Source: Legionellaceae bacterium (lineage in GTDB: Bacteria; Pseudomonadota; Gammaproteobacteria; Legionellales; Legionellaceae). From it: 10,833 nt of DNA. Shown here in pieces: positions 7,188 to 10,833 of the stretch. Positions within the stretch are counted from its first letter, which is position 1; each line of letters opens with the position of its first letter. Below the pieces are notes generated by a model. The model saw only the letters and a program-made list of their open reading frames with translations, made no database searches and was not told the DNA's origin. The stretch covers positions 1-10,833 of the forward strand of contig JAUYSE010000102.1 of assembly GCA_030696465.1 (NCBI GenBank). The letters run 5' to 3'. Position numbers and translations under genes: made by a program.

Positions 7188-8663
7188 TCAAAATTTATCG
7201 CCGAATTTCGGATTGCTTTCATCAGACGGAGTGTTTTCTTCAGTAGGTTCTTCCAGTATTGGGGCGCTCACTTCAGGCTCCTTAGCTGGTTCTGGAGTCG
7301 CTGCGAATTCAATTTCTAGAGGATGCGCATGGGTGAACTCTTCTTTTAAAATTTCTTGTGTGGAATCCATCAGTGTTGCAGAAGGTTCCGTTGGCGCAGC
7401 GTTCTCTGATTTTTTCGTAGAGGATGATTTAAACGCATGATATATTTGTTGGCCAATCACTTTCAGTAGTTGGACGGTACTCATACAGCCTGCAACGAGT
7501 AACAAAATGTATCCTACGGGGGGAAGCACAAAGAGTAAAATGGCTCCCGTGAGTGCAATGGTCGCAGTGAGTGTCCCAAAGGCTTTACCGATGATTGGAA
7601 TTTTTTTCAACAGGTTTCTTTTTTCCGCGAGTGTTTTTTGAATATTCGCGAGCCCTTGTATGTTTTTTAAAAGCGTTTCTTCGATAGCCTGTATTTCTTG
7701 TAAGAGAGTTTCTTGATTTTGGGGGCTGTGCTGAGGATCGGAGGGGGTAGAAGAGAGTGTCATCCCACTTTGTATAATAGTGACATTATTTTTTAGCGCT
7801 GCTAATTGTAACGCGTGTTGGCTTATGACCTTTTTAAGACTTGCTTCCTCTTGTTCTAACTGCTGTATGTCTTTTTTTACCTGAGAGCGAATGTGTAGTG
7901 CGTGTGCAAAAAAGGAGGCACTGGCGACCATAGAAATACAGGCGCCGACCAATCCAAAAATAGTAGCCAAACCGGCCAGTGCTGCGGCTAAGATAATGAT
8001 AGTGAGAATACTGACCGCAACGGCCAAGTGTAACTTTTTAATATGCAGAGTGGCGTTTTTCTTGCCTTGGAGCCAATTGACGACATAATCGGTGATTTGG
8101 AACAGTAATTTTCCTGTCGCGATCAATATTCCAATGACATCGGTAGCAATAGTACTGTGTTCGTCACCGAACATACCTCCTAAGCTTTCACTTAAATCAA
8201 CATCGGTTTCTGTGGCGTCCTCAAAAATAGTATTTCCCGCTTGTATTTTTTCTAACACAGACTGAATATATTGCTGTTTTTTTTCTGCTTTCGATGGTAT
8301 TGATGGACTCGGAGATGCATTAGGGGGCTGTTTTTGCGACGCATGACCTTTTTCTAGAGCGCTTTTGATGATTTCCTCAATAGGAGGACTCGTTGTTGGT
8401 GGGGGCGTTGTATGACTTTTGGGAGGGGTGGTATTACTGAGGTTATAATGCGCATGAAGTTGCGTATACGCATGTTGTATAGGCTGAAAAAGTTTGGTCG
8501 CGGTTTCTGGATCATCAGGGTTACGATCGGGATGGTGTTGTAAGGCAAGTTCATGATAGGCCGACTTGACCTCATTGAAAGAAGCCGACTCCTCTAGTTT
8601 TAATATCTTTTTATAATACCGTAACTCATCGGGCGTCATGGTAATAATGGTTTTAAGAGACAT
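7188..8663 (-). CDS. J-domain membrane protein with coiled coils and acidic tail, function unknown
   Basis: This 491-residue protein is not a DnaJ chaperone; it has a J domain on an otherwise unrecognised membrane protein. Residues 14-73 form the J domain with the HPD tripeptide at 44-46 (LALQHHPDRNPDD), which should stimulate an Hsp70. There is no Gly/Phe or zinc-finger region. A Pro/Ser/Thr-rich linker (75-125) follows, then a helical segment. Hydrophobic hairpins lie at about 211-258 and 362-403, separated by coiled-coil helices (about 259-295 and 318-352). The tail (413-491) is polar and acidic, with EEPTEE 16-21 residues from the C-terminus. I chose the start at 8663; Met9 (8639) is possible, and neither has a clear Shine-Dalgarno sequence. 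The gene is convergent with rlmN, 9 bp apart, with no terminator between them. A host-targeted or envelope role is inference. Confidence 0.85.
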   Translation of the reverse strand: MSLKTIITMTPDELRYYKKILKLEESASFNEVKSAYHELALQHHPDRNPDDPETATKLFQPIQHAYTQLHAHYNLSNTTPPKSHTTPPPTTSPPIEEIIKSALEKGHASQKQPPNASPSPSIPSKAEKKQQYIQSVLEKIQAGNTIFEDATETDVDLSESLGGMFGDEHSTIATDVIGILIATGKLLFQITDYVVNWLQGKKNATLHIKKLHLAVAVSILTIIILAAALAGLATIFGLVGACISMVASASFFAHALHIRSQVKKDIQQLEQEEASLKKVISQHALQLAALKNNVTIIQSGMTLSSTPSDPQHSPQNQETLLQEIQAIEETLLKNIQGLANIQKTLAEKRNLLKKIPIIGKAFGTLTATIALTGAILLFVLPPVGYILLLVAGCMSTVQLLKVIGQQIYHAFKSSSTKKSENAAPTEPSATLMDSTQEILKEEFTHAHPLEIEFAATPEPAKEPEVSAPILEEPTEENTPSDESNPKFGDKF

Positions 8664-8681
8664 ACACTTAGTATAGTGTAT
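8662..8681. promoter_or_regulatory. Operator-like 7-bp inverted repeat at the J-protein gene start
   Basis: ATACACT (8662-8668) and AGTGTAT (8675-8681) are exact reverse complements around a 6-bp spacer. The dyad touches the start codon (8661-8663) and covers two -10-like sequences on the minus strand (TATACT at 8675-8670 and TATACA at 8682-8677). No good -35 was found. If TATACT is used, the transcript would begin at about the ATG, that is, nearly leaderless. Confidence 0.35.
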
Positions 8682-8831
8682 ATCTCTTATTATTCACGTT
8701 ATTTACTAATACGCATCAGGGCAAACGCATCTTATGAGTAAAATTAGCACGTTCTATCCGAGCCGCGACTGTGAAGGAGCGGAGCATTTTGAAACGTCAA
8801 CCTTCTCCACCTACATTGATGTCTTCATGAT

Positions 8832-10121
8832 TTATAGTGCCGCCATTATAGGTACTCCAGCCGCTTCTTCAGGCGAATTGTTAGCGGACGTCTTAGAAAA
8901 CTGCAGTACGGAAGAGAGTCCGGGCTTTATTACTAGAGGTGCCTGCAAAGCAGAATTACTAGCATTATCGCTAGGTACGGTAGAGGTTTCAGTGGTAGAA
9001 ATAGATAATATTTTTGTAGAAGAGTGTTTTATAACAGGCTCGTCGGTAGTAGAAAATGAAGAAGCACTCGGAGCTTGCATACTCTTCGGTGGAGTTTCTT
9101 CTTTCGGTTTAACCGTCATTTGTCCAATCCAGAAGTTCATCCCTAAAATAAAGGAAGCAGCACTGGCAAACACGGCACAAAAAGCAGATAAGCCAATGAT
9201 GACAGCGACAGGGGGAACCGCTAAACCAGCAAGTACCAATAAGCCTGTGAGTAGTCCTATGCCAGCGTAAGTTAATGCGCCATTGACGAGTGCATTGATG
9301 CCAATACAACAAAAGCCAAGGGGGGCAAATTTAGTGGCTTTCATCGCTTGCCATTTTTCTTTGATGTTGTGGCAAAAATTTGCCAAGAAAAAGTTATAAA
9401 AATAGAACTCGGTAAATGCACCCAAAGTAAAGGAGATAGTCACGCCAACAATAAAGGCCGGGAGCGCTGCCACACTCAATGCCATGAGTACTTCAGCCAG
9501 ACCTAAAGTAAAGAGCAGACTGAGCGCAATCACATTACCTGCTGCGATAATATGTCCCAGCATTTTTTTTAGGGAGAGCGTATTTTTCCAGTTTAGAAAA
9601 ATATTTTTTAGACTGGGTTTTTGTTTGGGATCAGGAAGCTCATCTGGAAAGCTTTGCAGCCAAGTTTCTACTTCTTGAATAACCATAATGATAGAAACAA
9701 AGACCCCCGCACCAATGGCAATAATGGCTAAAGGCCCTGTCATTCCAAAAGTAAATGCGGTCAGCCCGAATAAAATACCCGTCGTAATAAATACTAAAAT
9801 ACCTGCAACATATCTAAATTTTTCCCATCCTTCTAATTTTCTGCTGGGTTTTGAATCGACGCCAAATCGTTTTAAAAAATCTTTTAACAAATCCATATTA
9901 ATGAAAAAATTAACAAGTCCGCTGCATAATCCACCAAAGCCAATGGCGATAGCTTGTGTTATCCCATACAACAAGTTGTTCATGGAGGTAACACCACTAA
10001 TGATCCCTCTGATAAAAAGATCAACCGCCAAGTAATTTTGTAAGGCGGTTCCTAGCGCTCCGAATATAGAAATAATATAAGAGGTTGCTTTTTTTATGGA
10101 TTTGTTGAATTCTACTTTCAT
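8832..10121 (-). CDS. Polytopic membrane protein with Ser/Thr-rich tail, unknown function, predicted ArgR target
   Basis: I do not recognise the family. From Met at 10121 the protein has 429 residues. About eight hydrophobic segments lie at roughly 13-33, 52-74, 104-124, 126-149, 188-210, 212-248, 266-300 and 302-330. A long cytoplasmic-type loop with DELPDPKQKPS lies at 160-187. A Ser/Thr/Pro-rich, apparently disordered tail spans 336-429. No transporter signature or catalytic motif is visible. The frame has an earlier ATG at 10172, but that codon lies between the -35 and -10 of a consensus promoter and cannot be in the mRNA made from it. The ATG at 10121 has AAGAGA 6 bp upstream. The gene is transcribed away from argR and its promoter lies under paired ARG-like boxes. 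It precedes the J-protein gene by 168 bp on the same strand. Confidence 0.8.
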   Translation of the reverse strand: MKVEFNKSIKKATSYIISIFGALGTALQNYLAVDLFIRGIISGVTSMNNLLYGITQAIAIGFGGLCSGLVNFFINMDLLKDFLKRFGVDSKPSRKLEGWEKFRYVAGILVFITTGILFGLTAFTFGMTGPLAIIAIGAGVFVSIIMVIQEVETWLQSFPDELPDPKQKPSLKNIFLNWKNTLSLKKMLGHIIAAGNVIALSLLFTLGLAEVLMALSVAALPAFIVGVTISFTLGAFTEFYFYNFFLANFCHNIKEKWQAMKATKFAPLGFCCIGINALVNGALTYAGIGLLTGLLVLAGLAVPPVAVIIGLSAFCAVFASAASFILGMNFWIGQMTVKPKEETPPKSMQAPSASSFSTTDEPVIKHSSTKILSISTTETSTVPSDNASNSALQAPLVIKPGLSSVLQFSKTSANNSPEEAAGVPIMAAL

Positions 10122-10134
10122 GATAAATCTCTTT

Positions 10135-10173
10135 AATGAATAATTATTTATAATTATAGGATAATTATTCATC
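10135..10173. promoter_or_regulatory. ArgR operator: two ARG-box-like 18-mers separated by 3 bp
   Basis: Compared with the established consensus WNTGAATWWWWATTCANW, box 1 (10135-10152, AATGAATAATTATTTATA) has one mismatch. Box 2 (10156-10173, ATAGGATAATTATTCATC) has two mismatches in the core and one at its end. The 3-bp gap (10153-10155) is the spacing of typical ArgR operators, which place paired boxes on one face of the helix for the hexamer. The outer halves form a perfect 12-bp inverted repeat (10136-10147 and 10161-10172). The operator covers the -10 and spacer of the minus-strand promoter and ends 35 bp before the argR ATG, so it could control both genes. The presence of argR next door makes a chance match unlikely. 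Confidence 0.75.
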
Positions 10174-10182
10174 CCTTGTCAA
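10153..10182 (-). promoter_or_regulatory. Consensus sigma-70 promoter of the polytopic membrane-protein gene
   Basis: On the minus strand, TTGACA (10182-10177) is followed by an 18-bp spacer and TATAAT (10158-10153), both perfect matches. The predicted start is near 10146, giving a leader of about 25 bases to the ATG at 10121, with AAGAGA as the likely ribosome site. The spacer contains the upstream in-frame ATG at 10172, ruling it out as a start on this transcript. ARG-like boxes overlap the -10 and spacer, which would fit repression. Confidence 0.75.
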
Positions 10183-10208
10183 TAGTTTGAATTATTTAGG
10201 AGTATGTT

Positions 10209-10670
10209 ATGTTGTCTAGCACTCAGGTGCTTCGTGAAATTTTGTTAGAAGGCAATGCACGAACACAGTCAGAAATTCAACAGGCTTTAGAGAAGCGCTC
10301 ATTGTCTATTAGTCAATCTAAGATTTCTCGTTTATTGCATCAAATTGGTGCGGTGAAAGTAGTGGATGCGCAAGGGAAGACGCAATATCGTTTACCGCAT
10401 GAAATGGGTCTTATTCATGAATTAACCAGCAGTCAGGAAAAGACACTCATTAGACAATGGGTATTGGACGTGAGCGCAAACGAGACCTTAATTATTATTC
10501 ATACGACACCAGGGGCAGCTGGGATGGTGGCACGTATTTTAGATCAGCATCGCACACGTATAGATATATTAGGCACGATCGCCGGGGATGATACGATTTT
10601 TGTGGCGCCCAAGCAGCAGACACAAATTGCGACTGCTATTAAAATGATTACGGAATTATTTAGTTTATAA
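10209..10670 (+). CDS. argR: Arginine repressor ArgR
   Basis: ArgR is an arginine-dependent hexameric DNA-binding protein that controls arginine biosynthesis or transport and, in some bacteria, other genes. The 153-residue protein has the usual length. The N-terminal winged helix-turn-helix (about 5-65) contains the recognition segment ISQSKISRLLHQIGAVKV (34-51). The C-terminal oligomerisation and arginine-binding domain contains HTTPGAAGMVARILD (98-112) and GTIAGDDTIFVAP (122-134), with Asp127/Asp128 at the arginine site. AGGAG (10198-10202) lies 6 bp before the ATG and fixes the start. An out-of-frame ATG lies 5 bp upstream. The divergent intergenic space carries paired ARG-like boxes, so autoregulation is plausible. 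I found no convincing argR promoter separate from the operator. Confidence 0.97.
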   Translation: MLSSTQVLREILLEGNARTQSEIQQALEKRSLSISQSKISRLLHQIGAVKVVDAQGKTQYRLPHEMGLIHELTSSQEKTLIRQWVLDVSANETLIIIHTTPGAAGMVARILDQHRTRIDILGTIAGDDTIFVAPKQQTQIATAIKMITELFSL

Positions 10671-10742
10671 GTGATGTTTGCCCTGTTGTTACTAGGGGCT
10701 GCTGCATTTTATGTTTTGATCGATAATTCCTCGATGCCTACG

Positions 10743-10833
10743 TCCCGCGGCTTGTCCGCGGGATCCAGCTCGGCCTGTCTCTGCGCAACATGGCTGTGAA
10801 TTGAGCAGGACCCCTGGATCCCGCGGACAAGCC
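10743..10833. repeat. GC-rich inverted repeat element, cut by the window end
   Basis: The 20 bases at 10749-10768 are the exact reverse complement of 10814-10833, separated by 45 bp, and the right arm runs off the window. The left arm itself contains a hairpin, TCCCGCGG (10743-10750) with CCGCGGGA (10756-10763) around CTTGT. The base composition is much richer in GC than the neighbouring genes. This looks like an intergenic palindromic repeat. The right side should continue with the complement of 10743-10748, that is GCGGGA, if the element is symmetrical. Confidence 0.65.

Noticed and set aside
7147..7440. 97-codon open frame on the plus strand
   Set aside because: It overlaps the end of rlmN and is antisense to the acidic tail of the J protein. 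Its Ser/Gly-rich translation is the mirror of that low-complexity tail.
8734..9270. 178-codon open frame on the plus strand
   Set aside because: It mostly lies antisense to the polytopic membrane-protein gene, has no ribosome site and has no recognisable domain. The minus-strand frame has clear membrane segments and a strong promoter.
10149..10165. Plus-strand TATAAT (10149-10154) and GATAAT (10160-10165) as -10 boxes for argR
   Set aside because: Neither has an acceptable -35 at 16-18 bp, and both fall in the A/T-rich ARG boxes where such matches are expected by chance. An argR promoter is probably present but cannot be placed.
10172..10172. ATG at 10172 as the start of the polytopic membrane protein
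   Set aside because: It lies between the -35 and -10 of the consensus promoter, so it would be upstream of the transcript. The ATG at 10121 has a better ribosome site.

Overview
The window looks like a chromosomal segment of a gammaproteobacterium, most plausibly a host-associated member of the Legionellales (Coxiella/Rickettsiella/Legionella-like). This is inferred from three things: gammaproteobacterial-type ndk-rlmN and argR genes, two large membrane proteins of unknown function (one with a J domain) lying between housekeeping genes, and intergenic spaces filled with palindromic repeats. I could not run a search, so the genus is not established.

Layout. Positions 1-639 hold the 3' end of an unrecognised helical protein gene that is open to the left edge. 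Positions 640-1212 are non-coding and hold at least five hairpin or palindromic elements, including a 153-bp nested palindrome (834-986) followed by a T-run. Positions 1213-5558 are a tightly packed four-gene operon for a complete tripartite ABC exporter: lipoprotein HlyD-type adaptor, ABC ATPase, ABC-2 permease and TolC/NodT-type outer-membrane lipoprotein. Positions 5631-7178 are ndk and rlmN behind an extended -10 promoter. Convergent to rlmN, on the minus strand, lie two genes of unknown function. One encodes a J-domain membrane protein with coiled coils and an acidic tail (7188-8663). The other encodes a polytopic membrane protein with a Ser/Thr-rich tail (8832-10121). argR (10209-10670) is divergent from the latter. 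The window ends inside a GC-rich inverted repeat (10743-10833).

Main discovery. The 87-bp space between argR and the divergent membrane-protein gene contains two 18-bp ARG-box-like sequences separated by exactly 3 bp. This is the spacing of known ArgR operators. They overlap the -10 box and spacer of a promoter with a perfect TTGACA -35, an 18-bp spacer and a perfect TATAAT -10. The sequence therefore predicts that the uncharacterised membrane protein is directly repressed by ArgR in response to arginine, and that ArgR may control itself from the same operator. The promoter also shows that the first in-frame ATG (10172) lies upstream of the transcription start, so translation should begin at 10121.

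The two minus-strand genes share an architecture of hydrophobic hairpins plus a long polar C-terminal tail. They sit where many gammaproteobacteria carry pilF/rodZ/ispG after rlmN. They are reasonable candidates for secreted or host-interacting membrane proteins; the J protein has a glutamate cluster near its C-terminus that resembles Dot/Icm E-blocks.
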